Positions 45,710 through 55,434 of a DNA stretch of 64,000 nucleotides are shown in pieces. A program made the translations under genes and the position numbers. The DNA is taken from positions 1-64,000 of the forward strand of contig WHSR01000005.1 of assembly GCA_009379995.1 (NCBI GenBank), in the 5' to 3' direction. This DNA comes from Streptosporangiales bacterium (GTDB lineage: Bacteria; Actinomycetota; Actinomycetes; Streptosporangiales; WHSR01). The notes under the pieces are model-generated. The model was not told the DNA's origin, did no database searches, and was given only the letters and a program-made list of their open reading frames with translations. Each line of letters opens with the position of its first letter. The stretch's first letter is position 1.

Positions 45710-46648
45710 AGCGGATGCCGCGGCGCGTTCAACCGCGACGCGGGCGAGGGCCCAATCCTGGGCGGAGACACCCACCGACTTGAACACAGTGGGCGCCTCG
45801 GATGCCTGCCGCTCGGCGGCAAGCAGCAGGTCGCCGACCTCGACGAGGCGCTTCTCGTCCAGCTGACCGGCCTCGATCGCCTGGATGACGTCGCCTGCCC
45901 CGGCGAGCGCCGCTTCCCGCTGGTCCACCACTACCCGTGACCGGGCCAGCAACTCGGCCGGCACCTCGCACATGTCGGGGCGGTAGGAGCCGATGGCGTT
46001 GACGTGCGTCCGCGGGCCGACATCCGCCGCGTCGAACACCGGTGCCCGCGCCGTGGTCGCGCAGCACACAACCTCGGCGCCCCGTACCGCCTGCGAAGAT
46101 GTCGGCACGACCCGAACGTCGAGCTCGGTGTGCGCCTCGGCGAGGGTGGCGGCGAGCTCGTTGGCGGTTGTTTCGTTGCGACTGAAGATCCGTACCTCGC
46201 GGACCTGTCGCACGGCCAGAACCGCCTCGACCTGATCGCGGGCCTGCGCCCCGGAGCCGATCAGCGCAAGGGTGCTGGCGTCCGGTGCGGCCAGCAGGTC
46301 GGTGGCGACCCCCGAGGCCGCACCGGTCCGCATGGCGGTGACGGTCTCACCGTCCAGCACCGCGAGCGGCTCCCCCGTCGGCCCGTCGAACCACAGCACC
46401 ACGGCATGCAGCAACGGCAGTCCGCGCCCCGGGTTCTCCGGCCGCACGGTCAGGATCTTGGTCACGAACCCCTCGGGGTTCTCGACGGGCCGCCCGGCCA
46501 TCAGCAACTCCGTGCCGCCGCCCACGGCGACCCGCTGCGGTGCGAGGAACTGGCCGCCGGACACCAGCCGGAATGCCTCCCGTACCGCCTCGACCGCGTC
46601 GGCCATGCTCACCAGACGGCGGAGATGCCCGCCGTCGATGATTCGCAT
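45701..46648 (-). CDS. Ornithine cyclodeaminase / mu-crystallin family protein
   Basis: A 315-residue NAD(P)-binding enzyme of the OCD/mu-crystallin group (ornithine cyclodeaminase, ketimine or alanine dehydrogenase). Rossmann motif L-A-L-I-G-S-G-A-Q-A-R near residue 130, M-R-T-G-A-A-S-G-V-A-T substrate block near 108, and N-A-I-G-S-Y-R-P-D-M near 215. The exact reaction is open. ATG 46648 overlaps the upstream DUF3159 stop as TGATG. The last two codons and the stop (W-S-stop) are read from the arm of palindrome A copy 6. Confidence 0.87.
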   Translation of the reverse strand: MRIIDGGHLRRLVSMADAVEAVREAFRLVSGGQFLAPQRVAVGGGTELLMAGRPVENPEGFVTKILTVRPENPGRGLPLLHAVVLWFDGPTGEPLAVLDGETVTAMRTGAASGVATDLLAAPDASTLALIGSGAQARDQVEAVLAVRQVREVRIFSRNETTANELAATLAEAHTELDVRVVPTSSQAVRGAEVVCCATTARAPVFDAADVGPRTHVNAIGSYRPDMCEVPAELLARSRVVVDQREAALAGAGDVIQAIEAGQLDEKRLVEVGDLLLAAERQASEAPTVFKSVGVSAQDWALARVAVERAAASAWS

Positions 46649-47304
46649 CACGCGGCCTGCTGCGGGGACACCGGCTTGCTCTGCTTGAGGATGAGGAAGG
46701 TCATCCAGAGCACGAGCAGATAGAGCGGGAAGCCCAAGGCCACCCTGGCCACACCGAGCGGGACGAGTTGCGCGGTCAGATAGAGCGGTACGAGCACGCC
46801 GAGCCGCACCACGAACATGCCGACCCACACCAGGCTGGCGAGCGCGTACGCACGGCGTCGGACGGGATCGCGTCGCCAGCCGAGGCCCTCGCCGAACACC
46901 GGGCCGAGCAGTATTCCCAGCAGCGGCCAGCGGGCCAGCAGCGAGACGGCGAACGCCGCCAGGTAGCCCCCATTAATGAGCAGGCCGGGCAGGAAGAAGT
47001 TCTCCGGGCGTCCGGTGCGGTGCGCGATATAGGCGGCGATACCAACGCCCACGAACCCGGCGAGCGCGTGCTGCAGGGTCTCCCGCCGCAACAGCCGGGC
47101 GAGGAAGAGCACCGCGCCCACCGCGACAGCGGCCCACACCGCCGGCTGCAGGCCACCGCCCAACACGAACACCATGACGAAGACGATCCCGGGCAGCCCG
47201 GTGTCGAGGAGACCCCGAGGCCCACCCATGGCCGAATAGACCGATGGCTCGGCCTCCTCGGCTTGCGGAGCGTTCGGGGCGTGCTGGGCCTGCCCGGTGT
47301 TCAT
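46648..47304 (-). CDS. DUF3159 membrane protein
   Basis: A 218-residue integral membrane protein with about six helices, opening with a soluble Ala/Pro/Glu-rich stretch of 25 residues and then M-G-G-P-R-G-L-L-D-T-G-L-P-G. The recurring blocks W-R-R-D-P-V-R-R-R-A-Y and L-P/A-G-L-L-I-N-G-G are typical of DUF3159, an intracellular-septation/YciB-like actinobacterial family. The gene order dut - DUF3710 - OB-fold - DUF3159 is widely conserved. Start overlaps the OB-fold stop (ATGA); stop overlaps the next gene (TGATG). Function unknown. Confidence 0.88.
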   Translation of the reverse strand: MNTGQAQHAPNAPQAEEAEPSVYSAMGGPRGLLDTGLPGIVFVMVFVLGGGLQPAVWAAVAVGAVLFLARLLRRETLQHALAGFVGVGIAAYIAHRTGRPENFFLPGLLINGGYLAAFAVSLLARWPLLGILLGPVFGEGLGWRRDPVRRRAYALASLVWVGMFVVRLGVLVPLYLTAQLVPLGVARVALGFPLYLLVLWMTFLILKQSKPVSPQQAA

Positions 47305-47717
47305 GCGCCACCGACCGGGCGCAGCTGATAACGAGGGTTGAACATCACCTTGCGACCGTTCTGAACGGAGACCAGCCCCTCCGCCAAGAGCATGCGACCC
47401 GGCTCGATGCCACCGATCCGCCGCCTGCCCAACCAGACGAGAGTGACCATGTCCGAGCCATCGTACAGGTCGGCCTCCAGGCAAGGTACGCCGCTGCGGG
47501 GACGCAGCGTCACCGTCCGCACAGTGCCGCAGACGGCGGCCCGCTGCCGCTCTCCGCAGGAGGCGATGGGGGTGGCACCGGCCTCCTCCGCGTCCTCTTG
47601 CAGTTCCTCGGCCTCCAGCTCGGCCCGGCTGGAGGTCCACCGGTGAAGCAGGCGCCGCAGACCACGCCTCGCGCCGTCCGGGCCGTGCTCCGGTGCCCCG
47701 CGCGACACCTCACTCAT
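47301..47717 (-). CDS. OB-fold nucleic-acid-binding-domain protein
   Basis: A 138-residue protein with a basic, helical N-terminus (R-R-G-L-R-R-L-L-H-R-W) and an OB-fold barrel (A-A-V-C-G-T-V-R-T-V-T-L-R-P, L-E-A-D-L-Y-D-G-S, V-W-L-G-R-R-R-I-G-G-I). It may bind single-stranded nucleic acid; the biological role is unproven. ATG 47717 where homology begins. Coupled to DUF3159 by ATGA. Confidence 0.85.
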   Translation of the reverse strand: MSEVSRGAPEHGPDGARRGLRRLLHRWTSSRAELEAEELQEDAEEAGATPIASCGERQRAAVCGTVRTVTLRPRSGVPCLEADLYDGSDMVTLVWLGRRRIGGIEPGRMLLAEGLVSVQNGRKVMFNPRYQLRPVGGA

Positions 47718-47794
47718 GTCTGGCAAGGGTAGTCCCCTCGCGGGGATCATGGATCCAAGCGACAATCCACCCCCGGCTCGGTCACCGGAACGAG

Positions 47795-48556
47795 TCAGCG
47801 GGTTTCGGTGATCTCCGGGCCGCGGCGGAACGGGTTGATGTCGAACCGATCTCGCTCCTCCGCGGAGGCCTCTTCGCTCCCCGCCTGCCGAACGTCCCGC
47901 GGGAGCCGCAGTTCGAGCAGCGTGTGCGGGGGCATGGGTGCGTCGCCGCGTACCACGACGATGCCGCGGAAGACCTCCTCGAGCCGCCCGGCCGCGTCCG
48001 CGCTCTCCGCCGCGGGCCCGGTGAACACTCCGCGCAGCAGCCACCGCGGGCCGTCCACCCCCACAAACCGGGCGGGAAGCGGGACGACCCCGCGGTCCGG
48101 CATGTCGGTCGGCACCCGGCCCCGGAGCTCGGTGCCGAACTCCCCCTCGACTTCCTCGGCGCTGCCGTCGGCGCCCTGCAGGTCCCGTACCACCTCGCGC
48201 CGTACATCCGCCCAGATGCCGGTGCTCTTGGGCGCAGCGAGAGCCTGTATCTGCAACGCGCTCTGTTCGTGCAGCACGGTGGCCGCTATGACCTGGTCGT
48301 CGACAATGTTCGCCTGGACCTCAAGGTCGGGACCCACCGGCACACGCAACGCGCCGAGGTCCACCCGCTCGATGTCGGGCGCGGGCTCGTCGACGTCCCA
48401 AGGCCCCTCCTGCCGCTCTTCCGGAACCTCGGACTCCTCGAAGTCCTCGGAGCCCTCGGGGTCCGAGGACTCCTCTGTGTCGGTGTCGAGGCTGTCGTAC
48501 ACCTCCAGGTCCTCGGAGGAGTGCCTTGCGTGACGACCGGGCCGGCGTCGAAACAT
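47795..48556 (-). CDS. DUF3710 family protein
   Basis: A 253-residue soluble protein with a basic leader (F-R-R-R-P-G-R-H-A-R), a long acidic stretch (residues 15-60, rich in Asp/Glu/Ser) and the DUF3710 domain. Conserved parts: G-P-W-D-V-D-E-P-A-P, V-D-L-G-A-L-R-V-P-V-G, G-I-W-A-D-V-R-R-E-V and G-P-R-W-L-L-R-G-V-F-T-G. Its role is unknown, but it always sits behind dut in actinobacteria. It begins two bases after the dut stop. Confidence 0.9.
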   Translation of the reverse strand: MFRRRPGRHARHSSEDLEVYDSLDTDTEESSDPEGSEDFEESEVPEERQEGPWDVDEPAPDIERVDLGALRVPVGPDLEVQANIVDDQVIAATVLHEQSALQIQALAAPKSTGIWADVRREVVRDLQGADGSAEEVEGEFGTELRGRVPTDMPDRGVVPLPARFVGVDGPRWLLRGVFTGPAAESADAAGRLEEVFRGIVVVRGDAPMPPHTLLELRLPRDVRQAGSEEASAEERDRFDINPFRRGPEITETR

Positions 48557-48558
48557 GG

Positions 48559-49038
48559 TCAGCTTCTCCCGGCGCCGAAGAAGGCGCCCTGCTCGCCGTG
48601 ACCGCCGGTGGAGCCGTGCCCGCCCTCACCGCGGGCGGACCCGGGCAGGGTTGCCGCCTCGTGGAAGGCGGCCCGCTCGACCCGCTGGACGACGAGCTGG
48701 GCAATGCGATCCCCGCGCTCAAAGCGCACGGGTTCCTTGAGATCGGTGTTGATGAGCGTGACTTTGATCTCTCCCCTATAGCCGGCATCCACCGTGCCGG
48801 GCGCGTTGACCAGCGTCACCCCGTGCCTCGCGGCGAGGCCCGAGCGCGGGTGGACGAAGGCCGCGTAGCCCTCCGGAAGTGCCACCGCGATGCCGGTGCC
48901 GACGGTGGCCCGCTCGCCCGGAGCGAGTTCGAGGTCCACGGCGGTCACCAGATCCGCCCCGGCGTCTCCGGGGTGCGCATAGGCCGGCAGCGGCAGCTCG
49001 GCGTCCAGCCGGCGAACGAGAACATCTACGTGGTTCAC
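48559..49038 (-). CDS. dut: Deoxyuridine 5'-triphosphate nucleotidohydrolase
   Basis: A 159-residue trimeric dUTPase, hydrolysing dUTP to dUMP. Motifs in order: A-G-A-D-L (1), P-R-S-G-L-A (2), [11 protein letters not shown] (3), D-R-I-A-Q-L-V (4) and, at the end, the Gly-rich motif 5 (G-S-T-G-G-H-G). GTG 49038 is chosen because the conserved N-terminal strand follows it; no better start lies upstream. Head of the dut - DUF3710 pair, divergent from an SDR gene. Confidence 0.94.
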   Translation of the reverse strand: MNHVDVLVRRLDAELPLPAYAHPGDAGADLVTAVDLELAPGERATVGTGIAVALPEGYAAFVHPRSGLAARHGVTLVNAPGTVDAGYRGEIKVTLINTDLKEPVRFERGDRIAQLVVQRVERAAFHEAATLPGSARGEGGHGSTGGHGEQGAFFGAGRS

Positions 49039-49084
49039 GCTCGTTGACCCTAAACCATCGCGGCGGTCGCCCAAGATGGGAGGC

Positions 49085-49834
49085 ATGCGACTGTCCGGCA
49101 CCACGGCCCTCATCACCGGCGCGTCCTCGGGCATCGGCGCCGCCATCGCCGTCGCGCTCGCGGCGGCAGGGTCGCGCCCGCTGCTGATGGGCCGCGACGA
49201 AGACCGGCTCGCCCGCGTCGCGCGAAGCACCGGCGGGGTGCCCATCGTCGCCGACCTGGCCTCGCCGGAGGGTGTCGCGGACGCGGCCGGCAGGGCATTC
49301 GAGAACGCCGAGCACATCGACGTTCTGGTGAACAACGCCGGCATCGGCTGGGCGGGACCGCTGGAGGCGATGTCGGAGGGCGACGTGGCCCGGCTCACCG
49401 ACACCAACCTGGTCGCCCCGATCTACCTCACCCGCCGGGCACTGCCCCGCATGGTCGAGCGCGGCGGGCACATTCTGTTCGTGACCTCCATCGCCGGGTG
49501 CACGGGGGTGCGTGAGGAGGCGGTGTACGCCGCCACCAAGGCCGGGCTGCACGTCTTCGCCGAGGGCCTTCGGTACGAGGTCGCCGGCAACGGCGTAGGC
49601 GTCTCCGTCGTCGTTCCGGGCGTTGTCGCCACCCCGTTCTTCGAGCGCCGCGGGACGCCGTACGGGCGCCGCCGGCCGCGTCCGGTGCCGGCCGAGCGGG
49701 TGGCCCGGGCAGCCGTCGACGCGCTCCAGCACGACCGCGCCGAGGTGTTCGTGCCCCGATGGATGCGGCTTCCGGCACGCCTGCACGGCGGGATGCCGGG
49801 AGCGTTCCGCGCCCTCGCCGCCCGCGGCGGCTAG
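49085..49834 (+). CDS. Short-chain dehydrogenase/reductase
   Basis: A 249-residue SDR. Cofactor motif T-G-A-S-S-G-I-G (T-G-x3-G-x-G), N-N-A-G-I-G, catalytic S (V-T-S-I-A-G) and Y-x3-K (Y-A-A-T-K-A) are all present. The basic residue after strand beta-2 (M-G-R-D-E) suggests NADP(H). The C-terminal third is basic. Substrate unknown. ATG 49085 gives the usual N-terminus but its GGGAGG is only one base away; ATG 49076 is an alternative. Tail-to-tail with hpnH, with palindrome A copy 7 in the gap. Confidence 0.88.
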   Translation: MRLSGTTALITGASSGIGAAIAVALAAAGSRPLLMGRDEDRLARVARSTGGVPIVADLASPEGVADAAGRAFENAEHIDVLVNNAGIGWAGPLEAMSEGDVARLTDTNLVAPIYLTRRALPRMVERGGHILFVTSIAGCTGVREEAVYAATKAGLHVFAEGLRYEVAGNGVGVSVVVPGVVATPFFERRGTPYGRRRPRPVPAERVARAAVDALQHDRAEVFVPRWMRLPARLHGGMPGAFRALAARGG

Positions 49835-49847
49835 CCCTCTCCCCCTT

Positions 49848-49906
49848 GGCCGTGATCTTGCAGAAATTCAAACGCATCCGCGTTGAATTTCTGCAAGATC
49901 ACGGCC
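49848..49906. repeat. Intergenic palindrome family A, copy 7
   Basis: Perfect 24-bp arms (49848-49871 and 49883-49906), core GTGATCTTGCAGAAATTCAA, with C-rich and G-rich outer flanks. It lies in an 89-base convergent gap between the SDR and hpnH stop codons. Confidence 0.93.
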
Positions 49907-49923
49907 CAAAGAGGGGGAACGGC

Positions 49924-50934
49924 CTAGCCGCCGCGGGCGGCGCGGAGCGACTGCGTCAGCGAGCCCACCGTGGCGAAGACCGCGGTGGGCTCGTACCCGC
50001 AGTGCGCCATGCAGTTGGCGCAGCGCGGGTCCCGGCCGCGGCCGTACTTGGACCAGTCGGTGTCCTCGATCAGCTCCCGATAGGTCTTGGCGTACCCGTC
50101 CGACATCAGGTAACAGGGCCGCTGCCAGCCGAACAGCGAGTACGACGGGATCGCCCAGGCGGTGCACTCGAAGTCGACCTTGCCCTCGAGGAAGTCCAGG
50201 AAGAGCGGGGAATGGTTCAGCCGCCAGCGCTTCCGCCGCCCGTCGGCGAAGGCCTTGCGGAACAGCTCCCGCGTCTCCTCGACGCCGAGGAAGTGCTCCT
50301 GGTCCGGCGCCTTCTCGTACGCGTACGCCGGCGAGATCTGCATTTGGTCGACCTCGGCCTCGTCGTTGAGGAAGTCGAGCACGTCGATGATCGTCTGCGG
50401 CGTGTCGGTATTGAAGAACGTGGAGTTGGTGTTGACGCGGAACCCGCGCCGCTTGAGGTCCTTGATCGCCTCGACCGCCTCGTCGAAGACACCGTCCTGG
50501 CTCACCGAGGCGTCGTGCCGCTCGCGCAGGCCGTCGACGTGGATGACCCAGGAGAAGTACTGCGACGGCTTGAAGTCGAAGCGGTCGAGACGCTTGCGTA
50601 CGAGCAACGCGTTGGTGCAAAGGAAGACGTACTTCTTGCGCTTGACGAGCTCGTTGACCATCTTGTCGATCTCGGGGTGCATGAGCGGCTCGCCGCCGGC
50701 GATGGACACCATGGGCGCCCCGCACTCCTCCATCGCGGCGACTGCCTGCTCCACCGGCATCCGCTGCTTGAGGATGTTCGCGGGGTGCTGGATCTTCCCG
50801 CATCCAACGCACGCCAGGTTGCAGGCGAACAGCGGTTCCAGCTCGACGAGCAGCGGGAACTTCTGCCTGCGCCGCAACTTCTGCGCCATGATGTAGCTGC
50901 CTATCCGCAGGCTCTGCCGCACTGGCATCGCCAT
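49924..50934 (-). CDS. hpnH: Adenosylhopane synthase, hopanoid radical SAM protein HpnH
   Basis: A 336-residue radical SAM enzyme that joins a 5'-deoxyadenosyl group to hopene to give adenosylhopane. The cluster motif C38-x3-C42-x2-C45 (C-N-L-A-C-V-G-C) is intact, followed by S-I-A-G-G-E-P-L-M-H. The C-terminal C-A-N-C-M-A-H-C-G-Y matches HpnH. Its start overlaps the stop of the fused nucleosidase-reductase gene (TGATG). It is the last gene of the hopanoid operon. Confidence 0.94.
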   Translation of the reverse strand: MAMPVRQSLRIGSYIMAQKLRRRQKFPLLVELEPLFACNLACVGCGKIQHPANILKQRMPVEQAVAAMEECGAPMVSIAGGEPLMHPEIDKMVNELVKRKKYVFLCTNALLVRKRLDRFDFKPSQYFSWVIHVDGLRERHDASVSQDGVFDEAVEAIKDLKRRGFRVNTNSTFFNTDTPQTIIDVLDFLNDEAEVDQMQISPAYAYEKAPDQEHFLGVEETRELFRKAFADGRRKRWRLNHSPLFLDFLEGKVDFECTAWAIPSYSLFGWQRPCYLMSDGYAKTYRELIEDTDWSKYGRGRDPRCANCMAHCGYEPTAVFATVGSLTQSLRAARGG

Positions 50935-52493
50935 CAGGGTCGCACCTCCTTAGGCAACGTGAAGTGGACCTGCTCGGTGGTCACGGTCCGCTCCTCCACC
51001 TCGACGGGGCCGAGTCCACGAAGAGCCCCGATGACCTCTTCCACCAGGGCTGGCGGGGCGGATGCCCCGGCGGTCAGCCCCACGGTCCGGCTCCCCGCGA
51101 GCCAGTCCAGCTCGATGCCCCCCGGATCGTCCACGAGATACGCCGGCGTGCCGGCACGCCTCGCGACCTCGACCAGCCGCTTGGAGTTGGACGAGTTGAT
51201 CGACCCCACGACGAGCAGGAGGTCGGCGTCCGCCGCGACGGCGCGTACGGCGTCCTGCCGGTTGGTCGTCGCGTAGCAGATGTCTTCCGAGGTCGGTCCC
51301 TCTGCCGTGGGGAAACGCTCCCGGATGGCGTCGACGACCACCTGCGCCTCGTCGGTGGCCAGGGTGGTCTGCATCAGGTACGCCACCCTGTCCGGATCCT
51401 CGACCCGCAGCTTCGCCACGTCCTCCGGGGTCTCGACCAGGACGCTGGAGTCGGGAACCTCACCGAGCGTGCCCTCGGTCTCCTCGTGCCGGGCATGCCC
51501 GATGAGGACTATCAGGTTCCCGCGGTAGGCGAACCGGCGTGCCTCGTTGTGCACCTTGGTGACCAGCGGACACGTCGCGTCGATAACGGTCAGCCCGCGG
51601 TCCTCCGCCTCGGCCCGTACGGCCGGGGAAACCCCGTGCGCGGAGAACACCGCCGTGGCGCCCTCGGGTACCTCGTCGAGCTCCTCGACGAACACCGCGC
51701 CGCGGCGTTCCAGGTCACGCACCACGTGCACGTTGTGCACTATCTGCTTGCGCACGTAGACCGGCGGGTCGTACAGCTCGAGCGCGCGCTCGACCACCTC
51801 GATCGCCCGCTCGACCCCCGCGCAGAACGACCGCGGGGCCGCCAGCAGCACGTTGCGGGAGCCGGCTGCCCTCCCCCAGCGGGCAAGCGCGGGACCGACG
51901 CGGCGCAGCGCCGCCGTCGCCCGCCAGCCGGCGCGGACCGTCGACGGGCTGCGCAGCGGCCGATCGGGGGTGTCGACCACCACCCGGACCACCGCGAACG
52001 GGCGTCCCTCCGCCGCCTCCGCCAGCGCGCCGGATTCCATGTCCACGGCCAGCGCTCCGCGGCCGCCGAGCTCGGCCCGCTCGGCGGCGCCGACGATGTG
52101 GTCGGCGGTGACGATCGGGCCGGTGTGTACGGTCAGTCCCTCTCGGCGCAGCTCCCCCGCCAGCAGCTCGGCCGACGGACACGGGATCGTCCGCCCACCG
52201 TCCACGGCCCTGTCGATGACCTCGGTGGCGACGACAACGTCTCCCGGCGCGAGGTCACCGCGAACCGCGCCGCCGAAGCCCACCACCGCCTGTGCGTCGA
52301 AGGGCCGGCCGCGCAGCGCCTCCGCGGTCCGTCGGGCGCGCCGCGTGCCGTATCCGGTGCGGACGACCGATGCGTCGGCTGGACCATCCAGTCCTCGGCG
52401 GACGCTGCGCGCCTCGATAGCGAGGGGAGCACACACCAACAGCCGAGGATTCGCCCCTGTATTCGCAGAGTCATTTCTCATGACTGCATCCAT
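50934..52493 (-). CDS. ispH: Fusion: adenosylhopane nucleosidase (HpnG) + HMBPP reductase (IspH)
   Basis: A 519-residue protein with two enzyme domains. Residues about 15-205 are a nucleoside-phosphorylase-fold domain ([21 protein letters not shown]151-M-E-S-G) of the HpnG type, which removes adenine from adenosylhopane. Residues about 213-519 are IspH, the last MEP-pathway enzyme: [4Fe-4S] cysteines C224, C308 and C406, H-G-V at 286-288, and E340 in T-E-G-T. The linker is short and basic, so both domains look intact. ATG 52493 has AGGAGG twelve bases before it and overlaps shc by 16; ATG 52481 overlaps the shc stop as ATGA. Joining precursor supply and side-chain processing of hopanoids on one chain is unusual. 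Confidence 0.9.
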   Translation of the reverse strand: MDAVMRNDSANTGANPRLLVCAPLAIEARSVRRGLDGPADASVVRTGYGTRRARRTAEALRGRPFDAQAVVGFGGAVRGDLAPGDVVVATEVIDRAVDGGRTIPCPSAELLAGELRREGLTVHTGPIVTADHIVGAAERAELGGRGALAVDMESGALAEAAEGRPFAVVRVVVDTPDRPLRSPSTVRAGWRATAALRRVGPALARWGRAAGSRNVLLAAPRSFCAGVERAIEVVERALELYDPPVYVRKQIVHNVHVVRDLERRGAVFVEELDEVPEGATAVFSAHGVSPAVRAEAEDRGLTVIDATCPLVTKVHNEARRFAYRGNLIVLIGHARHEETEGTLGEVPDSSVLVETPEDVAKLRVEDPDRVAYLMQTTLATDEAQVVVDAIRERFPTAEGPTSEDICYATTNRQDAVRAVAADADLLLVVGSINSSNSKRLVEVARRAGTPAYLVDDPGGIELDWLAGSRTVGLTAGASAPPALVEEVIGALRGLGPVEVEERTVTTEQVHFTLPKEVRP

Positions 52494-54418
52494 GAACTGG
52501 CGCCACCTCCTATGTACCGTCCGAGGGCACTCAGCGGGAAGATCAGTCGGTACAGGTGGTAGTTGATGTAGAAGTCGCCGGGGAAGCCGGTGCCGGTGAA
52601 GTACGGCTCGTCCCAGGTGCCGTCACCGCGCTGGTGATCGACCAGCCAGCCGACACCCCGGTCCACTGCCGACGAGCGCTCGCCCGCGGCCAGCAGGGCG
52701 ATCAGCGCCCAGGCCGTCTGCGAGGCGGTCGACGCCCCGCGGCCGGCCCAGCTCGGGTCGTCGTAGGACCGCAGGTCCTCGCCCCAACCACCGTCGGCGT
52801 TCTGATGTCGTTCCAGCCAGGCCACGGCGCGCCGGACGGCCGGCTTCTCCGGGAGCACGCCGGCGGCAACGAGGGCCGGCACCACGGCTCCGATCCCGTA
52901 CACGTAGTTGGCTCCCCAGCGTCCGAACCACGAACCGTCGGCTTCCTGGGCACGCAGCAGCCAGACCACGCCCCGTCGTACGGCCCGACTCGTCCGCAGG
53001 CCCTCGCCGCACAGGGCCTCGACGATGTGCGCGGTGACGTCGGCGGATGGGGGGTCGATGACCGCGCCGAAGTCGCAGAACGGCAGCTTGGTGCACAGCT
53101 GCTGGGTGTTGTCGGCGTCGAACGCCGCCCATCCGCCGTCCCGCGACTGCATGCCGACCAGCCAGGCGACGGCGCGCCGTACGGCCGCGTCGATGTCGGC
53201 GGAACGGGTCGGATGGCGGACCCTGCGCAGCGCGAGGAGCACCTCCGAGGTGTCGTCGGTGTCTGGGTAGGCGTCGTTGTCGAACTCGAACGCCCATCCC
53301 CCCGGAGCGACGTGCGGGCGGCGTACCTGCCAATCCCCCGGGCCCTTGACCTCCTCGCCCAGCACCCAGTCCGCCGCGCGGACGAGCGAGGGGTGATCAT
53401 CCGGGAGTCCGGAGTCCGTCAGCGCCGTGACCGCCAGGACGGTGTCCCAGACCGGCGACTGGCACGCCTCCATCCGGCGCACCATGCCGTCCGGGGTCTC
53501 CTCCCGGATCGTAAACCGGTCGAGGCCGGTGAGGCCGCGCTTGATGATCGGGTGGTCCAGCCCGTACCCGAGCAGGTGCAGTGCGATCAACGAATACACC
53601 CACGGCGGCTGGATCCCGCCCCAGCAGCCGTCGAGCTCCTGCCGGGCGATGACCCACTCGGCACATCGGCGCAGGGCAGCCGCACGCACCGATCGGATCG
53701 GGCGGCGTTCGTAGACGTGCAGCGCCCTGTCCAGCCCGGCGAACGCCCCGCTCCAACTCACGGCCGGGGCGGCGCGGGGCGGGCGGCGGCCTGTACGCAG
53801 CTCGGCGACCGTAAAGGGCAGGGACCGGCGCGGGCGCAGTGTCCCGACGACGGTGAGCGGTACCACCGTCTGCCGCGCCCAGCACCCCCAGTCGTAGACG
53901 TTGAGCGGGAACCAGGTCGGCAGGTAGATCAGCTCGGGCGGCATAACCGGAAGCTCGTCCCACGACCACTCGCCGAACAGCGCGAGCCAGATCCTGGTGA
54001 ATACCCGGGCGGCCTCCACCCCGCCCTGGTCACGGATGTAGTCGGCCGCGCGCCGCATGTGCGGCGCCTCGATCGGGTCGCCGGCCAGCCGCAGCGCCAC
54101 GTACGCCTCGACGGTGGTGGACAGGTCCGCTGGGGCGCCGTAGAAGTTCCCCCAGGTGCCGTCGTCACGCTGCTGGGAACGGATCCACCGAGCGGCTTCC
54201 TCGGTTTCGCGCTCGCCGCGGATGCCGAGGAACTCCCGCAGCAGCAGATCCTCGGCGTCCATCGTCACGTTGGTCTCGAGCTCACCCTTCCACCACCCGT
54301 CCCCGTGCTGCAGCGACAGCAGGTGCTCGCGCGCCCGGCCCAGCGCCTCGGCCGCCTCCGCCCGGAGCGCCGGGGGCTCGGAGACGGGGACGTCCGCGCG
54401 TGGAGAGGTTGTCGTCAT
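52478..54418 (-). CDS. shc: Squalene-hopene cyclase
   Basis: A 646-residue cyclase forming hopene from squalene. The catalytic D-T-D-D is at 386-389. Several QW repeats (Q-x3-G-x-W) are visible, including R-D-D-G-T-W-G near 84, E-L-D-G-C-W-G near 261, S-R-D-G-G-W near 434, and three more to the end. The fold is a membrane-monotopic alpha-barrel. The frame is open far upstream; ATG 54418 is chosen because it overlaps the upstream stop (TGATG) and matches homology. Fifth gene of the operon. Confidence 0.96.
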   Translation of the reverse strand: MTTTSPRADVPVSEPPALRAEAAEALGRAREHLLSLQHGDGWWKGELETNVTMDAEDLLLREFLGIRGERETEEAARWIRSQQRDDGTWGNFYGAPADLSTTVEAYVALRLAGDPIEAPHMRRAADYIRDQGGVEAARVFTRIWLALFGEWSWDELPVMPPELIYLPTWFPLNVYDWGCWARQTVVPLTVVGTLRPRRSLPFTVAELRTGRRPPRAAPAVSWSGAFAGLDRALHVYERRPIRSVRAAALRRCAEWVIARQELDGCWGGIQPPWVYSLIALHLLGYGLDHPIIKRGLTGLDRFTIREETPDGMVRRMEACQSPVWDTVLAVTALTDSGLPDDHPSLVRAADWVLGEEVKGPGDWQVRRPHVAPGGWAFEFDNDAYPDTDDTSEVLLALRRVRHPTRSADIDAAVRRAVAWLVGMQSRDGGWAAFDADNTQQLCTKLPFCDFGAVIDPPSADVTAHIVEALCGEGLRTSRAVRRGVVWLLRAQEADGSWFGRWGANYVYGIGAVVPALVAAGVLPEKPAVRRAVAWLERHQNADGGWGEDLRSYDDPSWAGRGASTASQTAWALIALLAAGERSSAVDRGVGWLVDHQRGDGTWDEPYFTGTGFPGDFYINYHLYRLIFPLSALGRYIGGGASSWMQS

Positions 54419-55434
54419 CAACGATCCCGGGAGGTGACGTAGCGGGCGATGTGCAGGAACTCCTGGCGTACGTGGTCCGGCATGTCGATCTGGTGCAGGC
54501 ATTCCTCCGCGGCGGCGAGCTGGCGGGCGGACTCCTCCTCCACCCACGTCCGGCCGCCGGCCCCCTCGACCGCCACGGCGGCCTCGTGGAGGTCCTCCTC
54601 GGTAAGGGGCTCCGGTCGGTGCAGCAGCTCCCTGAGCCGTGCCGAGGCGGGCGCCCCGGCCGCCAGCGCCGCGACGACCGGCAGCGACTTCTTGCGGGTC
54701 CGCAGGTCGGACAACACCGGCTTGCCGGTGACCTCCGGGGCTCCCCAGATGCCGAGTAGGTCGTCGACGAGCTGGAAGGCCAGGCCGAGGTGGGCGCCGA
54801 AGCCGGCAAGCCCGGCGGCGAGCCTCGGCGGGGCGTTCACCAGCATCGCCCCGATCGAGCACGAGCACGCCAGCAGCGCGGCGGTCTTGTCGCTGGCCAT
54901 GGTCACACACTCGTCGAGAGAGACGTCGACACGGTCCTCGAACTCCAGGTCGGCGGTCTGGCCGGCGATGAGTCGCTGGGTGGCCGCGGACAGGCACCGA
55001 GCGGCCCAGTACGCCCCCTGCGAGCCCTCTTCCAGCAGGATCTCCTCGGCCAGGGTGAGCAACGAGTCACCGGCGAGGATCGCCGAGGACGTCCCGAAGA
55101 CGGTCCAGGCGGTGGGACGGTGCCGCCGCTCTCGGTCGCCGTCCATGATGTCGTCGTGCAGCAGCGAGAAGTTGTGCACGAGCTCCACGGCGACGGCCGC
55201 CGGTACTCCCCGCTGCGGCGTCGAGCCGGCCGCCTGTGCGGACAGCAACGCCAGCGCGGGGCGCAGCGCCTTCCCGCCGCCCGCTCCGGTGGGCCGCCCG
55301 TGCTCGTCCAGCCAGCCGAGGTGGTAGCCGGCCACCCGGCTCATCCTGGGCGCGAGTCGATCGACGGCGGTCCGCAGCGCGGGTGTCACCAGGTCGCGCG
55401 CGGTGGTGACCGCCTCGGGCAGGGTGGCGGTCAT
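54418..55434 (-). CDS. Polyprenyl synthetase (farnesyl/geranylgeranyl-diphosphate-synthase type)
   Basis: A 338-residue trans-prenyl transferase. The first Asp-rich motif is L-L-H-D-D-I-M-D-G-D near residue 93, and the second region reads L-V-D-D-L-L-G-I-W-G, a variant (third Asp replaced by Gly) known from actinobacterial enzymes. It should supply farnesyl diphosphate for squalene formation by HpnC/D/E. Chain length is not certain; the residues before the first motif (F-S-L-L) are not decisive. ATG 55434 overlaps hpnE (ATGA) and its stop overlaps shc. Confidence 0.9.
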   Translation of the reverse strand: MTATLPEAVTTARDLVTPALRTAVDRLAPRMSRVAGYHLGWLDEHGRPTGAGGGKALRPALALLSAQAAGSTPQRGVPAAVAVELVHNFSLLHDDIMDGDRERRHRPTAWTVFGTSSAILAGDSLLTLAEEILLEEGSQGAYWAARCLSAATQRLIAGQTADLEFEDRVDVSLDECVTMASDKTAALLACSCSIGAMLVNAPPRLAAGLAGFGAHLGLAFQLVDDLLGIWGAPEVTGKPVLSDLRTRKKSLPVVAALAAGAPASARLRELLHRPEPLTEEDLHEAAVAVEGAGGRTWVEEESARQLAAAEECLHQIDMPDHVRQEFLHIARYVTSRDR

